A stretch of DNA of 64,000 bases from Megaustenia siamemsis (lineage: Eukaryota > Mollusca > Gastropoda > Stylommatophora > Ariophantidae): positions 64,721,703 to 64,785,702 of the forward strand of contig JAVIAB010000046.1 in the NCBI GenBank assembly GCA_032433765.1, in the 5' to 3' direction. A program made the translations under genes and the position numbers. Under the pieces are notes generated by a model, which made no database searches, was not told the DNA's origin, and was given only the letters and a program-made list of their open reading frames with translations. Below are positions 46,001 through 58,154 of this stretch, in pieces; the first letter of the stretch is position 1; the number at the start of each line of letters is the position of its first letter.

Positions 46001-46245
46001 TAAACAGACAGGTGTGACTTAAGAAGGTTTGGCATAGAGAGTAAACAGACAGGTGTGACTTAAGAAGGTTTGGCATAGAGAGTAAACAGACAGGTGTGAC
46101 TTAAGAAGGTTTGGCATAGAGAGTAAGCAGACAGGTGTGACTTAAGAAGGTTTGGCATAGAGAGTAAACAGACAGGTGTGACTTAAGAAGGTTTGGCATA
46201 GAGAGTAAGCAGACAGGTGTGACTTAAGAAGGTTTGGCATAGAGG
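43045..46245. repeat. 38/41-bp satellite, two subfamilies, about 80 copies, 3.2 kb
   Basis: Common part: CAGACAGGTGTGACTT. From 43140 to 43985 units are 38 bp with GAGGTTGGGCATAGAGAG. From 43985 to 46245 they are 41 bp with AAGAAGGTTTGGCATAGAG. A third form (GGGACTTGAGATTTGGC) recurs at 44193 and 44433 and then irregularly, pointing to block duplications. Long minus-strand frames (PNLKSHLSVYSLC) are open in all three phases and are not genes. Confidence 0.97.
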
Positions 46246-46334
46246 ATAGATGCCACAGCAGAAATAAGGAAAGGTAGACAGAGTGCAAGATGGGGGTAAA
46301 TAATCAAATGGACAATCATTGGTTTTTTGACCAG

Positions 46335-46535
46335 TTTTTTTGTTTGTTATTTGGCCAGATTTTGTTTGTTATTTGGCCAGATTTTGTTTGTTATTTGGCC
46401 AGATTTTGTTTGTTATTTGGCGAGATTTTGTTTGTTATTTGCCAGTATTTTGTTTGTTATTTGGCCAGATTTTGTTTGTTATTTGCCAGTATTTTGTTTG
46501 TTATTTGGCCAGATTTTGTTTGTTATTTGCCAGTA
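46335..46535. repeat. 22-bp minisatellite, about 9 copies
   Basis: The core is TTTGTTATTTGGCCAGATTT, with a shorter TTTGCCAGTATTTTG form alternating at the end. Confidence 0.95.
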
Positions 46536-46684
46536 TTTTGATGGATAATTTGCCAACATTCAGGTGTATTTGTTGTCTTGCTTTGTTTATTTATTCTGTG
46601 ACACTTTTACATTCAACATTCCAACAGGTGTACAAGTGGCAGTGATAACTATTCTTTTGTTGTGTTGGCATTGTGACTTTTGTA

Positions 46685-49600
46685 ACATACCACATGTTTG
46701 TGACTTTGTTCTTTTGTTGTTGTGACTTCTTCAACATACCACATTTGTTGTGTTGATGTTGTGACTTCAACATACCACATTTGTTGTGTTGATGTTGTGA
46801 CTTCTTCAACATACCACATTTGTTGTGTTTTGGTGTTGTGACTTCTTCAACATACCACATTTGTTGTGTTGATGTTGTGATTTCTTCAACATACCACATT
46901 TGTTGTGTAGGTGTTGTGATTTCTTCAACATACCACATTTGTTGTGTTGGTGTTGTGATTTCTTCAACATACCACATTTGTTGTGTTGCCATTGTGACTT
47001 CTTCAACATACCACATTTGTTGTGTTGATGTTGTGACTTCTTCAACATACCACATTTGTTGTGTTAATGTTGTGACTTCTTCAACATACCACATTTGTTG
47101 TGTTGATGTTGTGACTTCTTCAACATACCACATTTGTTGTGTAGGTGTTGTGATTTCTTCAACATACCACATTTGTTGTATTGGTGTTGTGATTTCTTCA
47201 ACATACCACATTTGTTGTGTTGATGTTGTGACTTCTTCAACATACCACATTTGTTGTGTTGATGTTGTGACTTCTTCAACATACCACATTTGTTGTGTTG
47301 ATGTTGTGACTTCTTCAACATACCACATTTGTTGTGTTGGTGTTGTGATTTCTTCAACATACCACATTTGTTGTGTTGGTGTTGTGATTTCTTCAACATA
47401 CCACATTTGTTGTGTTGGTGTTGATGTTGTGATTTCTTCAACATACCACATTTGTTGTGTTGATGTTGTGACTTCTTCAACATACCACATTTGTTTGTGT
47501 TGATGTTGTGACTTCTTCAACATACCACATTTGTTGTGTTGATGTTGTGACTTCTTCAACATACCACATTTGTTGTGTTGGTGTTGTGATTTCTTCAACA
47601 TACCACATTTGTTGTGTGGTGTTGATGTTGTGATTTCTTCAACATACCACATTTGTTGTGTTGATGTTGTGACTTCTTCAACATACCACATTTGTTGTGT
47701 TGATGTTGTGACTTCTTCAACATACCACATTTGTTGTGTTGATGTTGTGACTGCTTCAACATACCACATTTGTTGTGTTGGTGTTGATGTTGTGACTTCT
47801 TCAACATACCACATTTGTTGTGTTGATGTTGTGACTTCTTCAACATACCACATTTGTTGTGTTGGTGTTGTGATTTCTTCAACATACCACATTTGTTGTG
47901 TTGATGTTGCAACTTCTTCAACATACCACATTTGTTGTGTTGATGTTGTGACTTCTTCAACATACCACATTTGTTGTGTTGATGTTGTGACTTCTTCAAC
48001 ATACCACATTTGTTGTGTTGGTGTTGATGTTGTGACTTCTTCAACATACCACATTTGTTGTGTTGGTGTTGATGTTGTGACTTCTTCAACATACCACATT
48101 TGTTGTGTTGATGTTGTGACTTCTTCAACATACCACATTTGTTGTGTTGATGTTGTGACTTCTTCAACATACCACATTTGTTGTGTTAATGTTGTGACTT
48201 CTTCAACATACCACATTTGTTGTGTTGATGTTGTGACTTCTTCAACATACCACATTTGTTGTGTTGGTGTTGTTGTTGTTGTGACTTCTTCAACATACCA
48301 CATTTGTTGTGTTGGATTTGATGTTGTGACTTCTTCAACATACCACATTTGTTGTGTTGGTGTTGATGTTGTGACTTCTTCAACATACCACATTTGTTGT
48401 GTTGATGTTGTGACTTCTTCAACATACCATATTTGTTGTGTTGATGTTGTGACTTCTTCAACATACCACATTTGTTGTGTTGGTGTTGTGACTTCTTCAA
48501 CATACCACATTTGTTGTGTTGATGTTGTGACTTCTTCAACATACCACATTTGTTGTGTTGGTGTTGATGTTGTGACTTCTTCAACATACCACATTTGTTG
48601 TGTTGGTGTTGATGTTGTGACTTCTTCAACATACCACATTTGTTGTGTTGGTGTTGATGTTGTGACTTCTTCAACATACCACATTTGTTGTGTTGGTGTT
48701 GTTGTTTCTTCTTTAACATACCACATTTGTTGTGTTGATGTTGTGACTTCTTCAACATACCACATTTGTTGTGTTGGTGTTGTTGTTGTTTCTTCTTTAA
48801 CATACCACATTTGTTGTGTTGATGTTGTGACTTCTTCAACATACCACATTTGTTGTGTTGGTGTTGATGTTGTGACTTCTTCAACATACCACATTTGTTG
48901 TGTTGGTGTTGTTGTTGTTTCTTCTTCAACATACCATATTTGTTGTGTTGATGTTGTGATTTCTTCAACATACCACATTTGTTGTGTTGATGTTGTGACT
49001 TCTTCAACATACCACATTTGTTGTGTTGATGTTGTGACTTCTTCAACATACCACATTTGTTGTGTTGATGTTGTGACTTCTTCAACATACCACATTTGTT
49101 GTGTCGATGTTGTGATTTCTTCAACATACCACATTTGTTGTGTCGATGTTGTGATTTCTTCAACATACCACATTTGTTGTGTTGATGTTGTGATTTCTTC
49201 AACATACCACATTTGTTGTGTTGATGTTGTGACTTCTTCAACATACCATATTTGTTGTGTTGATGTTGTGACTTCTTCAACATACCACATTTGTTGTGTT
49301 GATGTTGTGACTTCTTCAACATACCACATTTGTTGTGTTGGTGTTGTGACTTCTTCAACATACCATATTTGTTGTGTTGATGTTGTGACTTCTTCAACAT
49401 ACCATATTTGTTGTGTTGATGTTGTGACTTCTTCAACATACCACATTTGTTGTGTTGGTGTTGTGATTTCTTCAACATACCATATTGTTGTGTTGATGTT
49501 GTGACTTCTTCAACATACCACATTTGTTGTGTTGATGTTGTGATTTCTTCAACATACCACATTTGTTGTGTTGATGTTGTGATTTCTTCAACATACCACA

Positions 49601-50332
49601 TTTGTTGTGTTGATGTTGTGACTTCTTCAACATACCATATTTGTGTGTTGGTGTTGATGTTGTGACTTCTTCAACATACCACATTTGTTGTGTTGGTGTT
49701 GATGTTGTGACTTCTTCAACATACCACATTTGTTGTGTTGATGTTGTGACTTCTTCAACATACCACATTTGTTGTGTTAATGTTGTGACTTCTTCAACAT
49801 ACCACATTTGTTGTGTTGATGTTGTGACTTCTTCAACATACCATATTTGTTGTGTTGATGTTGTGACTTCTTCAACATACCACATTTGTTGTGTTGATGT
49901 TGTGACTTCTTCAACATACCACATTTGTTGTGTTGATGTTGTGACTTCTTCAACATACCACATTTGTTGTGTTGATGTTGTGATTTCTTCAACATACCAC
50001 ATTTGTTGTGTTGATGTTGTGATTTCTTCAACATACCACATTTGTTGTGTTGATGTTGTGATTTCTTCAACATACCATATTTGTTGTGTTGATGTTGTGA
50101 CTTCTTCAACATACCACATTTGTTGTGTTGATGTTGTGACTTCTTCAACATACCACATTTGTTGTGTTGATGTTGTGACTTCTTCAACATACCACATTTG
50201 TTGTGTTGATGTTGTGACTGCTTCAACATACCACATTTGTTGTGTTGGTGTTGATGTTGTGACTTCTTCAACATACCACATTTGTTGTGTTGATGTTGTG
50301 ACTTCTTCAACATACCATATTTGTGTGCTGGT
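46685..50332. repeat. 39-bp satellite, about 90 copies, 3.6 kb
   Basis: The core is GACTTCTTCAACATACCACA, then TTTGTTGTGTTGATGTT. Most length changes are 3 or 6 bases (extra GTT or GGTGTT), so frames stay open for hundreds of codons on both strands (minus WYVEEVTTSTQQM, plus CVDVVTSSTYHIC). There is no start context, and one minus frame passes smoothly to another after indels. I treat it as non-coding satellite. Confidence 0.95.
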
Positions 50333-50339
50333 GTTGTTA

Positions 50340-50680
50340 TTTGGTTGTGTTGGCATGGTGACTTATTGCATGCCACTTCTACATTGCTTTACTTTGTGTT
50401 TACATGTCATATGTTTACATGTCATATGTTTCTGTTGTACTGAAATGTCTTACTCAAATCCTGTTTCTGTTGTACTGATACATTTTGCTGACACATTGAT
50501 GGTGTCTGAGATGTGTCACCGCATCCAGAACTTTCTTCATCATGACAGCTACATTCAGTGTTGTTCATTGTTGTAGATGATTTTTTGTAGTAGAACTTTT
50601 TGTTGTTTGTAACTGAATCAAATAAAATTGCTGAACCATTTTGGTTGTCTCTGCTTGACATTTCTTGTTTACTGGCGCAC
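50340..50680. other. Unique spacer between satellites
   Basis: About 340 bases of non-repetitive sequence with a directly repeated ACATGTCATATGTTT near 50400 and an AATAAA at 50621-50626 followed by TTTTGGTTGTC. No coding motif. Confidence 0.4.
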
Positions 50681-50681
50681 T

Positions 50682-50895
50682 AACACAGATACACAGACAG
50701 AGATATACAAACACAGATATACAGACATATTCAGACACAGATACAGACACATACACAAACACAGATAAACAGACACAGATACACAAACAGATATACAGAC
50801 ATGGACACAAACACGGATACACAGACATGGACACAACACGGATACACAAATATGGATACACTTACACAGATATACAGACACAGATATACAAACAT
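50682..50895. repeat. Degenerate ACAGAY/ACACA-rich simple repeat
   Basis: Irregular runs of ACACAGATATACAGACA-type words. Confidence 0.9.
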
Positions 50896-50974
50896 GCAAG
50901 TGAATGTAGCAGTTTGATAGAAATAATGTTTGTACCAACTTCTAGAACATTGAGAGACCTGTCAAATATGTTTG

Positions 50975-52386
50975 ACATGTGTTCTTGAGAGAAAGACAGA
51001 AGAAAGAGAGGCCAGTTAGATATGCCTGATATGTGTTTTTGAGAGAAAGACAGAAGAAAGAGAGGCCAGTTAGATATGCCTGATATGTGTTCTTGAGAGA
51101 AAGAGAGGCCAGTTAGATATGCCTGATATGTGTTCTTGAGAGAAAGACAGAACAAGAGAGGCCAGTTAGATATGCCTGATATGTGTTCTTGAGAGAAAGA
51201 CAGAAGAAAGAGAGGCCAGTTAGATATGCCTGATATGTGTTCTTGAGAGAAAGACAGAAGAAAGAGAGGCCAGTTAGATATGCCTGATATGTGTTCTTGA
51301 GAGAAAGAGAGGCCAGTTAGATATGCCTGATATGTGTTCTTGAGAGAAAGACAGAACAAAGAGAGGCCAGTTAGATATGCCTGATATGTGTTCTTGAGAG
51401 AAAGACAGAAGAAAGAGAGGCCAGTTAGATATGCCTGATATGTGTTCTTGAGAGAAAGAGAGGCCAGTTAGATATGTCTGATATGTGTTCTTGAGAGAAA
51501 GACAGAAGAAAGAGAGGCCAGTTAGATATGTCTGATATGTGTTCTTGAGAGAAAGAGAGGCCAGTTAGATATGCCTGATATGTGTTCTTGAGAGAAAGAG
51601 AGGCCAGTTAGATATGCCTGATATGTGTTCTTGAGAGAAAGACAGAAGAAAGAGAGGCCAGTTAGATATGCCTGATATGTGTTCTTGAGAGAAAGACAGA
51701 AGAAAGAGAGGCCAGTTAGATATGCCTGACATGTGTTCTTGAGAGAAAGACAGAAGAAAGAGAGGCCAGTTAGATATGCCTGATATGTGTTCTTGAGAGA
51801 AAGAGAGGCCAGTTAGATATGCCTGATATGTGTTCTTGAGAGAAAGAGAGGCCAGTTAGATATGCCTGATATGTGTTCTTGAGAGAAAGAGAGGCCAGTT
51901 AGATATGCCTGATATGTGTTCTTGAGAGAAAGAGAGGCCAGTTAGATATGCCTGATATGTGTTCTTGAGAGAAAGACAGAACAAAGAGAGGCCAGTTAGA
52001 TATGCCTGATATGTGTTCTTGAGAGAAAGACAGAAGAAGAGAGGCCAGTTAGATATGTCTGATATGTGTTCTTGAGAGAAAGACAGAAGAAAGAGAGGCC
52101 AGTTAGATATGTCTGATATGTGTTCTTGAGAGAAAGACAGAAGAAAGAGAGGCCAGTTAGATATGCCTGACATGTGTTCTTGAGAGAAAGAGAGGCCAGT
52201 TAGATATGCCTGATATGTGTTCTTGAGAGAAAGAGAGGCCAGTTAGATATGCCTGATATGTGTTCTTGAGAGAAAGAGAGGCCAGTTAGATATGCCTGAT
52301 ATGTGTTCTTGAGAGAAAGACAGAACAAAGAGAGGCCAGTTAGATATGCCTGACATGTGTTCTTGAGAGAAAGACAGAAGAAAGAT
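50975..52386. repeat. 54/43-bp minisatellite, about 28 copies
   Basis: The core is AGAGGCCAGTTAGATATGCC, then TGATATGTGTTCTTGAGAG. Long units carry an extra AAGACAGAAGA-type segment of 11 bases that short units lack. Both types are interspersed in runs. Confidence 0.97.
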
Positions 52387-53565
52387 GGTGTAGGGGTGTA
52401 AGAGAATAGAGCCTAGATTACATGATGTAGGGGTGCAAGAGAATAGAGCCTATATTACATGGTGCAGAGGTGTAAGAGAATAGAGCCTAGGTTACATGGT
52501 GTAGAGAATAGAGCCTAGGTTACATGGTGTAGAGGTGTAAGAGAATAGAGCCTAGGTTACATGGTGTAGAGGTGTAAGAGAATAGAGCCTAGGTTACATG
52601 GTGTAGAGGTGTAAGAGAATAGAGCCTAGGTTACATGGTGTAGAGGTGTAAGATAATAGAGCCTAGATTATATGGTGTAGGGGTGGCAAGAGAATAGAGC
52701 CTAGGTTACATGGTGTAGGGGTGCAAGAGAATAGAGCCTTGGTTACATGGTGTAGGGGTGCAAGAGAATAGAGCCTAGGTTACATGGTGTAGGGGTGCAA
52801 GAGATAGAGCCTAGGTTACATGGTGTAGGTGTAGGGGTGCAAGAGAATAGAGCCTAGACTACATGGTGTAGAGGTGTAAGAGAATAGAGCCTGGGTTACA
52901 TGGTGTAAGGGTGCAAGAGAATAGAGCCTAGGTTCATCGTTAAGGGTGCAAAAGAATAGAGCCCGTCTTTCATGGTGTAGAGGTGTAAGAGAATATAGCC
53001 TAGGTTACATGGTGTAGAGGTGTAAGAGAATAGAGCCTAGGTTACATGGTGTAGGGGTGCAAGAGAATAGAGCCTAGGTTACATGGTGTAGGGGTGCAAG
53101 AGAATAGAGCCTAGGTTACATGGTGTAGGGGTGCAAGAGAATAGAGCCTAGGTTACATGGTGTAGGGGTGCAAGAGAATAGAGCCTAGGTTACATGGTGT
53201 AGGGGTGCAAGAGAATAGAGCCTAGGTTACATGGTGTAGAGGTGTAAGAGAATAGAGCCTAGGTTACATGGTGTATGGGTGCAAGAGAATAGAGCCTAGG
53301 TTACATGGTGTAGGGGTGCAAGAGAATAGAGCCTAGGTTACATGGTGTAAGGGTGCAAAAGAATAGAGCCTAGGTTACATGGTGTAGGGGTGCAAGAGAA
53401 TAGAGCCTAGGTTACATGGTGTAGGGGTGCAAGAGAATAGAGCCTAGGTTACATGGTGTAGAGGTGTAAGAGAATAGAGCCTAGGTTACATGGTGTATGG
53501 GTGCAAGAGAATAGAGCCTAGGTTACATGGTGTAGGGGTGCAAAAGAATAGAGCCTAGATTAAAT
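52387..53565. repeat. 37-bp minisatellite, about 32 copies
   Basis: The core is GTGCAAGAGAATAGAGCCTA then GGTTACATGGTGTAGGG. It abuts the previous array without a spacer. Confidence 0.97.
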
Positions 53566-53820
53566 GGTAAGGAGACGTGGTTTGCACTGTCTTGTTCAGA
53601 CATTAGGTAGAGACTTCACAGGCTAAGGGAGAAATGGGTCACGGGTGTTGAGACCTTCATTGTGCAGGGAACTAATGACCAACGAGATCCTGGTTGTACA
53701 TGTGTACAGAGAGATGTACGCTGTTCTCGAACTGACCAATGGGAGAGTCCTCTGGATGGTGTGGAGGGAAAGATTGAACGAGTTTAGAGACTTGAGAACC
53801 ACTGAAGATAGAACATCAGA
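53566..53820. other. Spacer between arrays, unrecognised
   Basis: A frame at 53645-53836 reads REMYAVLELTNGRVLWMVWR, then runs into the repeat (TTEDRTSELLGR). I do not recognise it. It may be the sequence from which the next array arose, since its end is already the 40-bp unit. Confidence 0.35.
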
Positions 53821-53821
53821 G

Positions 53822-55890
53822 TTATTGGGGAGATAGAACCACTGAAGGTGTCCGTTAGCGCAATCGATAGGCGGTTGGCTTACCACGGCAACAGCCGGGG
53901 TTCGTACCCTGGCGAGGACACCTGGGTTTTACTAATTCCCTAAAAATTAGTACCTCTGAAGTCGGAGTAAATCTGCCTGCATGGCGAGGGGCATCCTGTA
54001 ATGGGATAAACAGACTTTACACGCAAAATTCAGTCCCACAAAATTGAGTGGGTGGGACTTCGTCAGAGGTCAAAGCTGACGAAAGCGAACGAACCACTGA
54101 AGATAGAACTGCTGAAGATAGAACATCAGAGTTAATGAGAGATAGAACTGCTGAAGATAGAACATCAGAGTTATTGGGGAGATAGAACTACTGAAGATAG
54201 AACATCAGAGTTATTGAGGATATAGAACATCAGAGTTATTGGGGAGATAGAACTACTGAAGATAGAACATCAGAGTTATTGAGGAGATAGAACTACTGAA
54301 GATAGAACATCAGAGTTATTGAGGAGATAGAACTACTGAAGATAGAACATCAGAGTTATTGAGGAGATAGAACTACTGAAGATAGAACATCAGAGTTATT
54401 GAGGAGATAGAACTACTGAAGATAGAACATCAGAGTTATTGAGGAGATAGAACCACTGAAGATAGAACATCAGAGTTATTGAGGAGATAGAACTACTGAA
54501 GATAGAACATCAGAGTTATTGAGGAGATAGAACTACTGAAGATAGAACATCAGAGTTATTGAGGAGATAGAACTACTGAAGATAGAACATCAGAGTTATT
54601 GAGGAGATAGAACTACTGAAGATAGAACATCAGAGTTATTGGGGAGATAGAACTACTGAAGATAGAACATCAGAGTTATTGAGGATATAGAACTACTGAA
54701 GATAGAACATCAGAGTTATTGAGGAGATAGAACTACTGAAGATAGAACATCAGAGTTATTGGGGAGATAGAACTACTGAAGATAGAACATCAGAGTTATT
54801 GGGGAGATAGAACTACTGAAGATAGAACATCAGAGTTATTGAGGAGATAGAACTACTGAAGATAGAACATCAGAGTTATTGGGGAGATAGAACTACTGAA
54901 GATAGAACATCAGAGTTATTGAGGAGATAGAACTACTGAAGATAGAACATCAGAGTTATTGAGGAGATAGAACTACTGAAGATAGAACATCAGAGTTATT
55001 GAGGATATAGAACCACTGAAGATAGAACATCAGAGTTATTGAGGAGATAGAACATCAGAGTTATTGGGGAGATAGAACTACTGAAGATAGAACATCAGAG
55101 TTATTGAGGAGATAGAACTACTGAAGATAGAACATCAGAGTTATTGAGGAGATAGAACCACTGAAGATAGAACATCAGAGTTATTGAGGAGATAGAACCA
55201 CTGAAGATAGAACATCAGAGTTATTGAGGAGATAGAACCACTGAAGATAGAACATCAGAGTTATTGAGGAGATAGAACCACTGAAGATAGAACATCAGAG
55301 TTATTGAGGAGATAGAACCACTGAAGATAGAACATCAGAGTTATTGAGGAGATAGAACTACTGAAGATAGAACATCAGAGTTATTGAGGAGATAGAACAT
55401 CAGAGTTATTGAGGAGATAGAACCAATGAAGATAGAACATCAGAGTTATTGAGGAGATAGAACATCAGAGTTATTGAGGAGATAGAACTACTGAAGATTG
55501 AACATCAGAGTTATTGAGGAGATAGAACTACTGAAGATAGAACATCAGAGTTATTGAGGAGATAGAACTACTGAAGATAGAACATCAGAGTTAATGAGGA
55601 GATAGAACTGCTGAAGATAGAACATCAGAGTTATTGAGAAGATAGAACCACTGAGATAGAACATCAGAGTTATTGAGGAGATAGAACTACTGAAGATAGA
55701 ACATCAGAGTTAATGAGGAGATAGAACTGCTGAAGAGAGAACATCAGAGTTATTGAGGAGATAGAACTACTGAAGATAGAACATCAGAGTTATTGAGGAG
55801 ATAGAACTACTGAGAGAGAACATCAGAGTTATTGAGGAGATAGAACCACCGAAGATAGAACATCAGAGTTATTGAGGAGATAGAACCACA
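53822..55890. repeat. 40-bp minisatellite, about 45 copies, interrupted by a SINE
   Basis: The core is ACTACTGAAGATAGAACATC then AGAGTTATTGAGGAGATAGA. A SINE at 53847-54090 sits between unit 1 and the rest. Shortened units (missing the ACTACTGAAGATAGA part) recur near 54220, 55050, 55390 and 55460. Confidence 0.97.
53847..54090 (+). mobile_element. tRNA-derived SINE inserted in the 40-bp minisatellite
   Basis: The first 76 bases (53847-53922) fold like a tRNA: the acceptor arm GGTGTCC pairs fully with GGACACC, a box A-like TTAGCGCAATCGATAGG is present, and box B is GGTTCGTACCC in a good T arm. A body of about 170 bases follows, ending GACGAAAGCGAAC. GAACCACTGAA flanks it at 53836-53846 and 54091-54101, a target duplication, although the flanks are also repeat units. 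There is no CCA and the anticodon stem has a mismatch, so this is a SINE head rather than a functional tRNA. I cannot assign the SINE family. Confidence 0.8.
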
Positions 55891-56120
55891 TAATGTAAAG
55901 AGGATTGTTGACTCTTCGTACCCTTTGGATCTTGTGTGGTTAGGATTAGATTAGAGATAGATCGGCTGTTGAGTGTTAAAATACACAGAAGTTGTGAAAT
56001 AGATTTTAAGATAGATAGTGATATAGTGTCAGGAGTAGTGTGAGACAAGACCAAGAGAGAAAGTTTAGAAGTAGAAGTCGGATTAGTAGAGATCTGGAGA
56101 TAGCCATGTCCATATAACGC
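55891..56120. other. Spacer between arrays
   Basis: A purine-rich unique sequence of about 230 bases. I see nothing in it. Confidence 0.4.
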
Positions 56121-56121
56121 C

Positions 56122-58022
56122 TGTGTTTTAGCAGTGACTGTAAGTGATGTGTACAGACAATAACTGTTGGTGATGTGTACAGACAATAACTATTGGTGAT
56201 GTGTACAGACAATAACTGTTGGTGATGTGTACAGACTGTAACTGTAGTTGATGTGTACAGACAATAACTGTTGGTGATGTGTACAGACAATAACTGTAGG
56301 TGATGTGTACAGACAATAGCTGTAAGTGATGTGTACAGACAATAACTGTTGGTGATGTGTACAGACTGTAACTGTAGTTGATGAGTACAGACAATAACTG
56401 TTGGTGATGTGTACAGACAATAACTGTTGGTGATGTGTACAGACAATAACTGTAGGTGATGTGTACAGACAATAGCTGTAAGTGATGTGTACAGACAATA
56501 ACTGTTGGTGATGTGTACAGACTGTAACTGTAGTTGATGTGTACAGGCAATAGCTGTAAGTGATGTGTACAGACAATAACTGTAGGTGATGTGTACAGAC
56601 AATAACTGTAAGTGATGTGTACAGACAATAACTGTAAGTGATGTGTACAGACAATAACTGTAAGTGATGTGTGCAGACAATAACTGTAAGTGATGTGTAC
56701 AGACAATAACTGTAGGTGATGCATACAGACAATAATTGTAAGATGTGTACAGACAATAACTGTAAGATGTTTACAGACAATAACTGTAAGATGTGTACAG
56801 ACAATAACTGTAGGTGATGCATACAGACAATAATTGTAAGATGTGTACAGACAATAACTGTAAGATGTTTACAGACAATAACTGTAGGTGATGTGTACAG
56901 ACAATAACTGTAGGTGATGTGTACAGACAGTAACTGTAAGTGATGTGTACAGACAATAGCTGTAAGTGATGTGTACAGACAATAACTGTAAGTGATGTGT
57001 GCAGACAATAACTGTAAGTGATGTGTACAGACAATAACTGTAGGTGATGCATACAGACAATAACTGTTGGTGATGTGTACAGACAATAACTGTTGGTGAT
57101 GTGTACAGACTGTAACTGTAGTTGATGTGTACAGACAATAACTGTTGGTGATGTGTACAGACAATAACTGTTGGTGATGTGTACAGACTGTAACTGTAGT
57201 TGATGAGTACAGACAATAACTGTTGGTGATGTGTACAGACAATAACTGTTGGTGATGTGTACAGACAATAACTGTAGGTGATGTGTACAGACAATAGCTG
57301 TAAGTGATGTGTACAGACAATAACTGTTGGTGATGTGTACAGACTGTAACTGTAGTTGATGTGTACAGGCAATAGCTGTAAGTGATGTGTACAGACAATA
57401 ACTGTAGGTGATGTGTACAGACAATAACTGTAAGTGATGTGTACAGACAATAACTGTAAGTGATGTGTACAGACAATAACTGTAAGTGATGTGTGCAGAC
57501 AATAACTGTAGTGATGTGTACAGACAATAACTGTAGGTGATGCATACAGACAATAATTGTAAGATGTGTACAGACAATAACTGTAAGATGTTTACAGACA
57601 ATAACTGTAAGATGTGTACAGACAATAACTGTAGGTGATGCATACAGACAATAATTGTAAGATGTGTACAGACAATAACTGTAGATGTTTACAGACAATT
57701 ACTGTAGGTGATGTGTACAGACAATAACTGTAAGATGTGTACAGACAATAACTGTAAGATGTTTACAGACAATAACTGTAGGTGATGTGTACAGACAATA
57801 ACTGTAAGATGTGTACAGACAATAACTGTAAGATGTGTACAGACAATAACTGTAAGATGTTTACAGACAATAACTGTAGGTGATGTGTACAGACAATAAC
57901 TGTAAGATGTGTACAGACAATAACTGTAGGTAATGCATACAGACAATAACTGTAGGTAATGCGTACAGACAATAACTGTAGGTAATGCGTACAGACAATA
58001 ACTGTAGGTGATGCGTACAGAC
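56122..58022. repeat. 22-26-bp minisatellite with large block duplications, about 75 copies
   Basis: The core is GATGTGTACAGACAATAACT then GTAGGT, GTAAGT, GTTGGT or GTAA. Marker variants such as ACAGACTGTAACTGTAGTTG, the GATGAGTACAG unit and the GCAATAGCTG unit occur in the same order near 56350-56570 and 57190-57390. This shows a block duplication of roughly 0.8 kb. Confidence 0.95.
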
Positions 58023-58154
58023 AACAAACTTGTATGGGTTGGAGGACCCTCTTAACATCCTCAAGCTTTGAGTTGTACTGTTCATGTTATGTTCTGGCTC
58101 TACATACACAATGACAGCTCGGACGGTTACAAGAATGATACAGAAGTAACCAGG

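Noticed and set aside
46591..49446. 951-codon minus-strand frame
   Set aside because: It lies wholly over a 39-bp satellite. Other frames on both strands are also open, and the peptide changes register after indels without loss of openness.
50621..50626. AATAAA with a T/G-rich downstream stretch as a distal SMARCE1 polyadenylation site
   Set aside because: It is 13 kb past the stop across satellites; a nearer AATAAA at 37545 is adequate. The hexamer is common by chance in AT-rich DNA.
53847..53922. Functional tRNA gene
   Set aside because: Acceptor and T arms are good, but the anticodon stem has a mismatch and a 170-base body with flanking duplications follows, so a SINE head is more likely.
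56190..57698. 502-codon minus-strand frame
   Set aside because: Falls on the 22-26-bp minisatellite; low-complexity peptide, no domain, no splice or start context.
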